Part shown: in pieces, positions 49,494 through 58,075 of the stretch
Layout: the number at the start of each line of letters is the position of its first letter
Position numbering within the stretch: position 1 is the first letter of the stretch
Assembly (NCBI GenBank): GCA_030656015.1
Contig: JAUSNX010000001.1
Location: forward strand, 310,001 to 374,000
DNA: 64,000 nucleotides
From: Methanobacteriaceae archaeon
Lineage (GTDB): Archaea > Methanobacteriota > Methanobacteria > Methanobacteriales > Methanobacteriaceae
Direction: 5' to 3'
Made by a program: the position numbers and the translations under genes
Notes under the pieces: generated by a model
Database searches by the model: none
The model's input: only the letters and a program-made list of their open reading frames with translations
Told to the model about the DNA's origin: nothing

Positions 49494-50699
49494 TTAGGTA
49501 GTAATAGCGTAGAGTACAGCTAGGAAAATTGCTACTATTCCAAACTGCCAATATCCTATATTCCAACCTATAAATGTAGCAAAAAATACAAGCAAGAATA
49601 TTAAAAATGCTTTTGATTTTTTATGCGAAACAAAATCCATAATTGATCTTGCAAATTCTGAGGGAATAAAATAACCATATACTCCATCTGCTACATCAAA
49701 TACAATCAATGAACTAGGATTCCATAGTTTGATACCATCAGCAAGCTGAGCTCTTTCACCAGCCTCTCTTCGACTTTTTCCTATACCTGCCCTAATTTTA
49801 GCACCATTATTAAGCGCATGCCATGCAGAGTCAATTCCTGCTTTTAGAGCCAAATCTTTTGTAGGGAAATTAGCGATAAGGTCATCTCCACCTTCCCTAT
49901 AACCTTCAATTTTTCCTTTGCACTCTTTTTCAATGAATGCTTTAATATCATTCATTATTTCTACTAAATGATCTCTGCCCTTTTCATCAATAAATTTAGT
50001 GGAATCAATAACATCAATAAAAAGGTAGTTGTCATATAAAAGAGGTTCACCTTTGAGTTTGGAGAATTTTGAAGGGAAAACTACAGCGAACTCGCCTCCA
50101 AGTTTCGTGAAACCGACCCCTGAAACTTCGCCTATTTCTCTATTTAAATTAATGGATCTTTCAATGGATGCTGCACCAGTCATTCCTACTGCAGCCCGAA
50201 CACTGATATCCTTATTGTTACCGACCCTAATAAGATCAATAGCCACTCTTATAGCATCATTTTTAGAAAGCAACTTAGCAACAATCTCGCTGGTGCTCTG
50301 TTCAACAATTGTACCATTTTCTCGTTTAATTATTTCTGCAAATTCCTGAACTATTCGTCCTTTATTAAAAACTTCCACATACAAGTAACGATCACTGCCC
50401 ATGATAATATTACTTAAAAGAGCGTATTCATCCACTCTATCCTCAGCAGGCTTTATTTCGATGAATCGTTTGTTATCAGGAATATTTTCCTTTCCAACCT
50501 CATTAATAAGGTTTTCAAAAATCTTATTAGTAGTAATATTGGCTTTTTCTATCTCTATAAGCATGGTCTGAGTGTAGTTTATCATTTCCACGTATTCCCT
50601 TTCTGTATTATTCGTGGGATAATATTTAGTGCCTATACTCAGCACTTTATGTTTGAGAAAAAACCCAGATAGCGCCCTTAATAAATAGTCTGATACCAT
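49494..50699 (-). CDS. Membrane-anchored tandem palm-domain (GGDEF/cyclase-like) protein
   Basis: 401 residues, unnamed. Residues 225-340 look like an active palm/nucleotidyl-cyclase domain: FIDVIDSTKF (Asp229, Asp232), then GYREGGDDLIANF (Gly-Gly-Asp-Asp at 270-273) and KIRAGIGKSRREAGERAQLADG, close to GTP cyclohydrolase III and GGDEF-type folds. Residues 103-195 align to it (GTIVEQSTSEIVAKL; SVRAAVGMTGAASIERS) but lack the metal aspartates, so it is a dead copy. Two membrane helices (about 364-380 and 385-400) anchor the C-terminus with the catalytic part inside. The ATG overlaps the NYN stop (TAATG). It probably makes or senses a nucleotide; GTP hydrolysis or cyclase activity are both possible. 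Confidence 0.68.
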   Translation of the reverse strand: MVSDYLLRALSGFFLKHKVLSIGTKYYPTNNTEREYVEMINYTQTMLIEIEKANITTNKIFENLINEVGKENIPDNKRFIEIKPAEDRVDEYALLSNIIMGSDRYLYVEVFNKGRIVQEFAEIIKRENGTIVEQSTSEIVAKLLSKNDAIRVAIDLIRVGNNKDISVRAAVGMTGAASIERSINLNREIGEVSGVGFTKLGGEFAVVFPSKFSKLKGEPLLYDNYLFIDVIDSTKFIDEKGRDHLVEIMNDIKAFIEKECKGKIEGYREGGDDLIANFPTKDLALKAGIDSAWHALNNGAKIRAGIGKSRREAGERAQLADGIKLWNPSSLIVFDVADGVYGYFIPSEFARSIMDFVSHKKSKAFLIFLLVFFATFIGWNIGYWQFGIVAIFLAVLYAITT

Positions 50700-51724
50700 T
50701 AATCATTTCCTCCCTTTTCTAGGATAATATCAAACTGACCTGGTTTTTCCATAAGCATACTCGGTTTTACAGATACTATAGGAAATTTCCAGGTTCCAAG
50801 TCTGGCTGCAATGGTACTAGCAATGTTTCGGGAGTTCTTTTTTACAAAAGAATAGTCATGATCATTAATAGTTATATTTACATTATAAGGGGATTCTTCT
50901 AAAATCTCATCGGAGTATATTATATTTAATTCAAAGCTACCTGGTCTAGTGAAAAGATCATTACGAACCGCAACCAATGGTGCGTGATCCAGTTTTAATC
51001 TATCACCAACAGTAACGGCTATGTTACCTGCATTCTTTACAGCATCCTTGTAATCTTTGGGATGTACTAAAACAAAAATAATGAAATCACTGGTTTTTTC
51101 TGCTTCTTCCACCATGCTCATAACTTTCTCAAAAAGAGGAATCTTCATAAAAAGTCCCTCTAATTTAGGTTCAATGCCCTCTTCTTTGCTTTTAGTGATT
51201 CTATCAATAGCTTCCTTAGCAATAGCTATCCCACTAAGTTTCTTACCTTTTTTAATTCTGTAAGAGTCCATGTTCTTCTTTTCAAATTGAGAAAGAGTTT
51301 CCGTAGAAATTTTTTGCAGAATATTCTTTATTTTCTTTGGTTTAGAAGAGGTTCCAATATCAATTTCACCATCTTTTAAAGTGAATGGTATTCTTCGACT
51401 ATTAATATCTTGAAATTCATCAAAATACTCTCTAAAGTTATCATTAGAAAGTATTTTAGCATCATCTTCTTCAGCCAATTTCAGAATGTAATGATCAGCC
51501 GTAGTTCCAGAAGGAACTTGATGAAACTCACCATCCTGCAAATAATTATTAAATGATTCTTTATTATCAATTTCATGACGTAACGATGCATCTGCAATGA
51601 TTACCGGTTCATAACCCAATTTCTTTAAAGATTCTATTGAACTCAATATATTCTTCAAAAGAGGTTTTTCATCTTTTCCTTTCCCATAATGGGCCACATT
51701 CGATGCATCTATAATAACTTTCAA
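50699..51724 (-). CDS. NYN/Zc3h12a-type ribonuclease with duplicated C-terminal domain
   Basis: 341-residue predicted endoribonuclease. Residues 1-115 match the PIN-like NYN group (regnase-like): IIDASNVAHYG (Asp6, Asn9), IIADAS (Asp45), GTTADHYILKLAEEDDAKIL (Asp77) and SNDNFREY (Asp95). A basic helical linker follows (125-185). Residues 190-340 hold two similar units, KNAGNIAVTVGDRLKLDHAP and KNSRNIASTIAARLGTWKFP, each ending in a beta segment (PGSFELNII, PGQFDIILE), so the C-terminus arose by duplication. The start is TTG after AGGTGG. It is the first gene of a coupled operon with the palm-domain membrane protein. The RNA target is unknown. Confidence 0.72.
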   Translation of the reverse strand: MKVIIDASNVAHYGKGKDEKPLLKNILSSIESLKKLGYEPVIIADASLRHEIDNKESFNNYLQDGEFHQVPSGTTADHYILKLAEEDDAKILSNDNFREYFDEFQDINSRRIPFTLKDGEIDIGTSSKPKKIKNILQKISTETLSQFEKKNMDSYRIKKGKKLSGIAIAKEAIDRITKSKEEGIEPKLEGLFMKIPLFEKVMSMVEEAEKTSDFIIFVLVHPKDYKDAVKNAGNIAVTVGDRLKLDHAPLVAVRNDLFTRPGSFELNIIYSDEILEESPYNVNITINDHDYSFVKKNSRNIASTIAARLGTWKFPIVSVKPSMLMEKPGQFDIILEKGGND

Positions 51725-52108
51725 TTAACCACCTATAGCCAACTAATTATAGATATTCTTAACTTAAAATATAATTTGGAATTAATTTATACGTATTCAA
51801 TGATTCAATTTTTTATCTAAGAAATGATTCTATTTATAATTTATTTATATTACCAAATATATTATATTAACACCAATCAGTTATTAATTAATCTGTTTAG
51901 TTAATAATATTATCTGATAATAAAGAAATACAATCTAAATTTTAGTTTATAAGTATTCTGATATCAAATATTTTATATTAAATTATATAATTAAAATATA
52001 TAAATAATTAGGGAAAATTAAGTTATTTTTAATATTAATAACCCAAGTACTAAGTAAAATCTATAAAAAATATAATATAATTAAAATAATTTATATACTA
52101 GCAATCAA
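51725..52108. other. AT-rich promoter region of the NYN operon
   Basis: 384 bases, almost pure A/T, between the phosphoesterase stop and the NYN start. No gene, hairpin or repeat of note. It presumably holds the NYN operon promoter. Confidence 0.4.
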
Positions 52109-52858
52109 TTAGATAGAACATTTATTTTCAAATTTAGCCATCAAATGCTTTTTTCCATATACTTGATTTAAATTTATTTCAAGTGCATTTTCTTCTATAT
52201 TATATGTGTTAAAAGAATTAAGGTCCTTGCCTCTGAGTTTAAGAGAAGAAACTGTTCCTGCAGTAACAAAAACAGTCTTCTGCAATTCCCATAAATGGGG
52301 GACATGTTTATGGCCAGAAATAACTAAATCAACATTATTGTTAGTTAAAGAATGAAGAATATCCCCTGCATCTGCCAAAACATTTCTTTCTCTACCTGTT
52401 TTTGGAACAGGAATTATATGGTGGTGAAGAGCAATAATTTGATATTGATTATTGTTTTGGGCCTTTAATAATTCATCTTCCATCCAGATTTGTTGAGGAC
52501 GGCCCACTTTTCCATAATCAAGATCGGGTTCACTACTATCCAGGCCAATTACAGTTAAATTATCAGAATCATTGCTTAATGTACCACTGCGGTCATGAAA
52601 AATTTCTTCAAAAGTTTCATTGCCCACATGTCGAGCATCATGATTGCCTGGAACTACCATTACAGGATTTTCAAACAAGTCAAGATATTCATTAACCTTT
52701 AAAAACTCCAAATAATAACCATTATCAGTTAAATCCCCGGTTAAAACAATTAAATCAGGATTTAAATTATTAATCTGATCTATGGCATCTAGGAGAGTTT
52801 TTTCAACATGATTATGTGCACCTACATGAAGATCAGATAAATGGGCAATTAAGACCAT
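52109..52858 (-). CDS. CpdA-like metallophosphoesterase
   Basis: Soluble calcineurin-type phosphodiesterase, 249 residues, near CpdA cyclic-nucleotide phosphodiesterases. Motifs are HLSDLHVG, VLTGDLTDNG, VVPGNHDARH, LHHHIIPVP and ISGHKHVPH. No membrane segment. Its start context was created or kept by a 41-base tandem duplication of the 3' end of the NAC gene, so it retains the GAGGT site and TAATG coupling signal. It shares a strand with the palm-domain protein about 1.4 kb downstream; a cyclic-nucleotide link is possible but not shown. Confidence 0.85.
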   Translation of the reverse strand: MVLIAHLSDLHVGAHNHVEKTLLDAIDQINNLNPDLIVLTGDLTDNGYYLEFLKVNEYLDLFENPVMVVPGNHDARHVGNETFEEIFHDRSGTLSNDSDNLTVIGLDSSEPDLDYGKVGRPQQIWMEDELLKAQNNNQYQIIALHHHIIPVPKTGRERNVLADAGDILHSLTNNNVDLVISGHKHVPHLWELQKTVFVTAGTVSSLKLRGKDLNSFNTYNIEENALEINLNQVYGKKHLMAKFENKCSI

Positions 52859-52930
52859 TAACTCAACCTCATAATAGCTTCAGCTAAATGTACAAACATT
52901 AACTCAACCTCATAATAGCTTCAGCTAAAT
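52856..52930 (-). repeat. 34-base tandem duplication at the NAC/phosphoesterase junction
   Basis: Bases 52856-52889 and 52897-52930 are identical, a 41-base tandem unit with a seven-base spacer. The unit carries the last codons of NAC (LAEAIMRLS and stop) and the TAATG overlap. Confidence 0.9.
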
Positions 52931-53252
52931 CTCCCTTAGTTTCTTTTAGTGCCTTTTCTGCATCTTCTTTACTAACACCAGTTTGGGTGGCAACCAGTTC
53001 AATATCATCGTTAGGAATAACCAATTCAGTCTCAATAGCTTTTTCTTTGGATTTTCCAGTTATTTGATAAGTTTGCTGTCCCATGAAGTCCATTATGTTT
53101 ACTTTAGGATTTTTAATGATAATTTCCTTGTTTTTTAGTTTTATAATAACTTCTGTGGCACCATGAACTTCTTTCATGTCCATGCCCATTTGTTTCATGC
53201 TTCGCTGCATCTGTTTAAGTTGTTTAGGGTTCATTCCTGCTCCAGGTATCAT
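52899..53252 (-). CDS. nac: Nascent polypeptide-associated complex protein (aNAC)
   Basis: Homodimeric ribosome-associated chaperone of archaea, about 117 residues. The N-terminal GMNPKQLKQMQRSMKQMGM, central NAC domain (VIIKLKNKEIIIKNPKV to TYQITGKS) and C-terminal UBA domain (DIELVATQTGVSKEDAEKAL) are in order. AAGGAGG sits three bases before the first ATG (53255) and six before the second (53252), so I prefer 53252. It overlaps the tgtA stop and is probably co-translated with it. Confidence 0.94.
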   Translation of the reverse strand: MIPGAGMNPKQLKQMQRSMKQMGMDMKEVHGATEVIIKLKNKEIIIKNPKVNIMDFMGQQTYQITGKSKEKAIETELVIPNDDIELVATQTGVSKEDAEKALKETKGDLAEAIMRLS

Positions 53253-55216
53253 CATAATCCTCCTTTTCTGGTTTTAATTGCCTGACCCACTTGGAAATCC
53301 ATTATTTCAGCACTATTTAAAAGTGCCTTACCAAAGGCCAGTAAATCATCATTTTCATTTACAATTAAAACCTCTTCATTAGATTTTATATTCTTATCAC
53401 ATTCTATAACAAATTTAGCAAATATACTTTTTCCCTCACGAGCATATGGTTCAGAGTCTGCATTCACCACAACCCTATTTTTAGGAAATTCCATTCTAGA
53501 ATGAAGTCGCCGGGCACCTTCTTTACTGAGAACAAAAAATCCGTCTGATGCTCTCATAGTTGCTATTAACTCTTTTCCATAATATATGTGCCTTATTTTT
53601 CCTGTTTTTTTACTTCTCACAATTTCTAATTTGCCTGCAAAAAGCGCTTCACCCGCCCCATGTCCAAATTGGTAATCCGCTACCATAATTATTTTTTGCT
53701 GATCAGCTATTTTTATTTTAAATGATTCTGGGATTGAATAATTTAAAATTAGTTCTAATTCAAATTGTTTTACAATATCGGCACTGACAATGACTTCTTC
53801 ATATTTTTCAAATAGTCCTTCTACTATTTCTTGGATAAATTTTATGGAATCCAAGTCTAATATTTTAGGAGCATCATTTTGAGCCAGAGGATATACTTCA
53901 TCCAATTCAAGAGGTATCAGGCCAAAAGGAACATCCACTACCATTATTTGAAGATCATCCATTCCAGTCTTTTTAGATGAACCCATGCTATAAAATTCCC
54001 CTAATTCTTGAGGCAAATATTTATGATAAGGTTTTCGATTAGATGGCAAAAGCATTATTCTGCTCTTTTTTGGCATTTGGCCCATTTTTTCCAGATGCCT
54101 GTATACTTCCACCCTTTTCAATGATTCTGGGCCACTATAAAAGAAAGCAGATTTTTTAGATGCGGGATCATATTTTTCCATAACGTCCATATAATTTCCT
54201 AGTTGACGGTATGCATCTAAAAGGCGAGGATGTGCTCTGCATCGGTTTTCAACAAGTTCCATTAAATTACCTTCTGCAATGGCTTGTTTTATCATCCTTA
54301 TCTCTGCAAAGCTTACATTTAAGTTATGTTGAGCAATAAAAACCTTTCGCTCACTCTTTTCCATTTTTCTTAAGTCATCTGGAGTGTATTCAATACACAC
54401 TGGACAGGAACATGGCATTTCAACAAGGTTTTCCAGTTTGTAAGTTCCAGAAACTGTTAAAAATCTGTCATCCTCAGCATAAAGAATATATGCTGCAGAA
54501 TCAAACAAATCACAGCCCATAGCCACTGCTAGAGCAAAAATCATAGGATGTCCAGCGCCCATTAAGTGCCTAGGCCGGGAATCTGGTAAATGAGAAACTG
54601 AGGCAATTACCACATCAACCAAGTCTTTATATTGATATTTTTCCATTAAAGGGACCACCGCACCAATAGGATGAAGTTCAAAGTCCATTTTACCCAATTC
54701 ATCAGCACATTTTGATCTTAAATCCGGAAAAGTCGATCCCTGAACCACAGAATTTAACGAAATGTCTTTTCTATATTTTAAAGATTCTTTGGCCCGTTCC
54801 AGTGTTGTTTCCAGTTCCCTTTCAGCACGGCCTCTGCTTACAAAAGGTGGTGTAGGAATATCAAGTGAAGTTCCTATATCTGAACCTATTAGTTCCTGGA
54901 ATTCAATAACTTCCTGGTTGTTTATATCAACATCACCATATTCTGAAAGTTGAAAAGAACCAGAATCAGTCATTACTGGGCCATCAAAGTTTATTAAAGA
55001 ATGGACACCTTCTTTTGAAGCTTTTTCCTTTAATTCTTCATTTTTGTAAATAATGTATGCATTAGTAATTACTATTTCAGCACCTAAAGATTTTACATCA
55101 ATAGATTGCTTTCCCGGGTGAATCACTGGCATTAGTGCTGGTGTCCTGATTTCGCCATGTTTAGTTTTAATAATTCCGGTTCTTCCTAAATTATCTTTTA
55201 ATTTTATTTCAAACAT
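53252..55216 (-). CDS. tgtA: Archaeosine tRNA-guanine transglycosylase
   Basis: Exchanges guanine 15 in the D-loop of archaeal tRNA for preQ0, the first step to archaeosine. 654 residues. The catalytic domain has Asp84 in MTDSGSFQL and Asp239 in LFDSAAYIL (the two catalytic Asp), and zinc ligands Cys269, Cys271, Cys274 and His297 (MPCSCPVC, AQHNL). The C-terminal part (about 500-654) includes the PUA domain (RRLHSRMEFPKNRVVV). AAAGGAGA precedes the ATG. It is followed by nac with overlap. Confidence 0.95.
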   Translation of the reverse strand: MFEIKLKDNLGRTGIIKTKHGEIRTPALMPVIHPGKQSIDVKSLGAEIVITNAYIIYKNEELKEKASKEGVHSLINFDGPVMTDSGSFQLSEYGDVDINNQEVIEFQELIGSDIGTSLDIPTPPFVSRGRAERELETTLERAKESLKYRKDISLNSVVQGSTFPDLRSKCADELGKMDFELHPIGAVVPLMEKYQYKDLVDVVIASVSHLPDSRPRHLMGAGHPMIFALAVAMGCDLFDSAAYILYAEDDRFLTVSGTYKLENLVEMPCSCPVCIEYTPDDLRKMEKSERKVFIAQHNLNVSFAEIRMIKQAIAEGNLMELVENRCRAHPRLLDAYRQLGNYMDVMEKYDPASKKSAFFYSGPESLKRVEVYRHLEKMGQMPKKSRIMLLPSNRKPYHKYLPQELGEFYSMGSSKKTGMDDLQIMVVDVPFGLIPLELDEVYPLAQNDAPKILDLDSIKFIQEIVEGLFEKYEEVIVSADIVKQFELELILNYSIPESFKIKIADQQKIIMVADYQFGHGAGEALFAGKLEIVRSKKTGKIRHIYYGKELIATMRASDGFFVLSKEGARRLHSRMEFPKNRVVVNADSEPYAREGKSIFAKFVIECDKNIKSNEEVLIVNENDDLLAFGKALLNSAEIMDFQVGQAIKTRKGGL

Positions 55217-55610
55217 TTATCTGTCTCCTTTTAATGGAAGATCCTCTATATGAATGTGAATCTACAATATTATAAATCTATTCAGTTAATATTAGTTGCA
55301 ATCTTAATAAGAAAAAAAGATTCAAATATTTCTTTATAAAACTTATCAGAATTTTATAGATATTAAAGTTGATTGCTAGTAAAGTAAAAATAATATTTTT
55401 TTATGTAGATTAGAAGTCCCCCATTTCCATACCATATTAGTAATAATACTAATACATAATGAAATTAATATTAATACTATTTAAATTTTTCTTGATACTG
55501 GAGCTAAATATTCAAAATAGGGATTAATAGTCAATTTTAAGCACAATTATTCCATTTCAGAACAATATTCTTACTCGTGAACAATATAATATTTATATCC
55601 TTAAAATGAA
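55217..55610. other. Upstream region of tgtA
   Basis: 394 bases without a gene. TATTAGTA-ATAA-TACTAATA (55435-55454) is a perfect 8-4-8 palindrome about 220 bases upstream of tgtA and downstream of the MnmC-like stop. The rest is AT-rich. Confidence 0.45.
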
Positions 55611-56837
55611 CTATTCCATGACATTCCTTAGATTAGAAAGCCTTTGAGACATCTTTTTTATCCTATCTCTAGAATTAGATATTCTATTAATATTACAACC
55701 ACAATAACATAATTCATTTTGACAGCAAACCAAATATAAAGCCTTTTTTGATTTTAAATCATCAATATGTAACTGATTAATATTTCTTACAACTTTGCGG
55801 CCCCACCTATTCATTTCAATTTCTTTACCCAAAAAAATAGGTGCTTTAGCTGCAGAAGAAAATTTATATGTTCCTCTAGCCTTTTTTCTAGCAATTGAAC
55901 GATTTTTAGAGATTTCAGTACCTGATAAATCTAAAAAAGGGTCTATAAAGGGAATACCAACATCAGAAAGAGAAATCATTCTCTCATCAGCCTCGGAAAT
56001 ATCTTTTTTAATATTACTTAAAGAATTAGAAGCAATTGTTCCCCCGGATTTACGGCCAAAGATAGGGCCTTCACCGATATAAAACCCTGCTTCGACCAAG
56101 GCACTTCTGACCGGGGCGGCAGAGGTGTAGGTGGCTAGAACACCATCATTTTTTATAATTCGTTTTAATTCTTTGAAAAATTCAACCGTGTATAGTTCCG
56201 GAGCCTTTGAAGGGCTGAATGGGTCTAGAAAGATAGCATCATAATAATCTGAATCAAGATTTTGGACTACTTCCCGTGCATCTTTAGAATAAATATTAAA
56301 TTGAATATTTTTTGGGATAGTCCCCTTTTCAAAGTTGAATTTCGCGTAATTTTCTTTAATTAATTTTTCCTCAATGGCCTTTTTAACTATATTGTGTGTT
56401 GCTAAAGGAACTGGTACTAATAGGCCTCCCGCAAGAGTTTCAATGGAAATTTCAATCAAATCTAAGCTTAAATCAATATCAGTATTTGAATCAGCACCTA
56501 AATAATCAATTAATGTAGCTGAATTATAACCAAACCCACTGCATGTATCTAAAACTTTAATATTACTTTTATTATTCAGATTTGATGGTTTTACAAATTT
56601 TTCCAATGATTCTGTGATGGCTCCTTTATTGGTATGCATAGTTTCAGAATTACCATTAATTTCCCCAGAGTTTAAGGTGTAGGATCCATCATCTGTTTTA
56701 ATTAAATATTTTAGAAATTCATTTTTGAGATGATTCCTCGCTTTTAAATCTCCATGTATTTCTTTTTGAAAATAATAGTTTATTAGAGATATTGCTTCTT
56801 TTTGAGGAGTTAATGATTCTGAATGTTGGTAATTCAT
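55611..56837 (-). CDS. MnmC-like tRNA methyltransferase
   Basis: SAM-dependent methyltransferase of the COG4121/MnmC2 group, 408 residues. It has a motif I-like VLDTCSGFGYNSATL near 95, an acidic loop and the MnmC signature IFLDPFSPSKAPELYTVEFF near 208, then GVLATYTSAAPVRSAL. The C-terminus is unusual: a CCQNELCYCGCN cysteine cluster near 365-385 suggests bound metal. In bacteria the family makes mnm5U34 in tRNA. It lies next to tgtA, another tRNA modification gene. The exact tRNA product here is inferred. Confidence 0.78.
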   Translation of the reverse strand: MNYQHSESLTPQKEAISLINYYFQKEIHGDLKARNHLKNEFLKYLIKTDDGSYTLNSGEINGNSETMHTNKGAITESLEKFVKPSNLNNKSNIKVLDTCSGFGYNSATLIDYLGADSNTDIDLSLDLIEISIETLAGGLLVPVPLATHNIVKKAIEEKLIKENYAKFNFEKGTIPKNIQFNIYSKDAREVVQNLDSDYYDAIFLDPFSPSKAPELYTVEFFKELKRIIKNDGVLATYTSAAPVRSALVEAGFYIGEGPIFGRKSGGTIASNSLSNIKKDISEADERMISLSDVGIPFIDPFLDLSGTEISKNRSIARKKARGTYKFSSAAKAPIFLGKEIEMNRWGRKVVRNINQLHIDDLKSKKALYLVCCQNELCYCGCNINRISNSRDRIKKMSQRLSNLRNVME

Positions 56838-56938
56838 TTTATCACTATAAATTAAATAAAATTTATTAAATAAATATAAATTTGAATCTAATTAAATCTA
56901 ATTAATAATTATATATCAAATCAATAAAGAGGCCTATT

Positions 56939-58063
56939 ATGAAAATATGTATAGTATGTGATTTTTTTATTCCTCACTATCACGGCGGTGGCGAAAGGCG
57001 TTATTATGAAATTTCTAAACGTTTAGTGAAAAAAGGCCATCAGGTTGATGTTATTTGTATGAAAATAGCTGGTGTAAATAAATATGAAGAAATTGAAGGA
57101 ATTAATATTCATCATATTGGACCTACCATTAACAAACCTCCGCACAGAAGTTCATCAAATTTTATAAATTTCATATTTGCAGTTTTTAAGTGGATTGTGA
57201 CTCATAATTATGATATAATAGATGCTCAAGCTTATGCTCCACTTATTCCTGCTTTTTTCGGTGCAAAATTGAAAAGAACTCCAATTATTGGAACAATATA
57301 TGATGTAAGTACAGAAGATGATGATCAGTGGATTCAATCATCTAAAATTGCTGCTTTGGCTGAAAAAATTTTGGTTAGGTTCCCATATGATAAAATAATT
57401 ACTGTGAGTAATGAAACTAAAAAATCTCTGGTTAAATATTATGGTGTCCAAAAAAATAGAGTTTCTGTGGTTTACGCTGGTGTGGATTTGGAATTAATAG
57501 ATTCTGTTAAAGTTAATGAGAAATATGAAAATACTATAATCTTCGTAGGCAGACTAGCACCACATAAACATGTTGATCATTTATTGAAAGTTGTTAAATC
57601 TCTGAAAAAAGAAATTTCAGATATTAATTTACTGATAGTTGGTAATGGTGTTGAGAAAGAAAATTTAATTTCAATGACTAAAGAATATGATCTTCGAGAT
57701 AGTATTCAATTTTTGGATAATTTAGATTATAACGAACTGATGGGTGAAATGAAAAAATCTAATGTGTTAGTCTTACCTTCTACCCGAGAAGGTTTTGGAA
57801 TGGTGTTAGCCGAGGCTAATGCATGTGGGATTCCAGTTGTGGCCTATGCTTCAGGTGGTGTGGTGGAAGTTGTTGAAGATGGAGTTAATGGTTATTTGGT
57901 TGAACCATTTGATTTAGAAAAATTAGAAGTTGTAATAGATTCTATATTAAAAAATCCATTAAAAAGAAATAATTTAGGAGAAAATGGGCGAAAAATTGTA
58001 GAAAAGAGTTTCATCTGGGATAAAATTGTTAAAGACATTTTAAATATTTATAATCATATTTAA
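56939..58063 (+). CDS. Glycosyltransferase family 4, surface glycan
   Basis: Cytoplasmic retaining glycosyltransferase of the GT-B fold, 374 residues. The N-terminus has PHYHGGGERRYYEISKRL, typical of GT4 acceptor domains. The C-terminal donor domain shows FVGRLAPHKHVDHLL near 203 and the E-x7-E pair in REGFGMVLAEANACG near 282. It is the first of four same-strand genes for a surface glycan. The sugar is unknown. Confidence 0.87.
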   Translation: MKICIVCDFFIPHYHGGGERRYYEISKRLVKKGHQVDVICMKIAGVNKYEEIEGINIHHIGPTINKPPHRSSSNFINFIFAVFKWIVTHNYDIIDAQAYAPLIPAFFGAKLKRTPIIGTIYDVSTEDDDQWIQSSKIAALAEKILVRFPYDKIITVSNETKKSLVKYYGVQKNRVSVVYAGVDLELIDSVKVNEKYENTIIFVGRLAPHKHVDHLLKVVKSLKKEISDINLLIVGNGVEKENLISMTKEYDLRDSIQFLDNLDYNELMGEMKKSNVLVLPSTREGFGMVLAEANACGIPVVAYASGGVVEVVEDGVNGYLVEPFDLEKLEVVIDSILKNPLKRNNLGENGRKIVEKSFIWDKIVKDILNIYNHI

Positions 58064-58075
58064 GGAAGTATTTGA

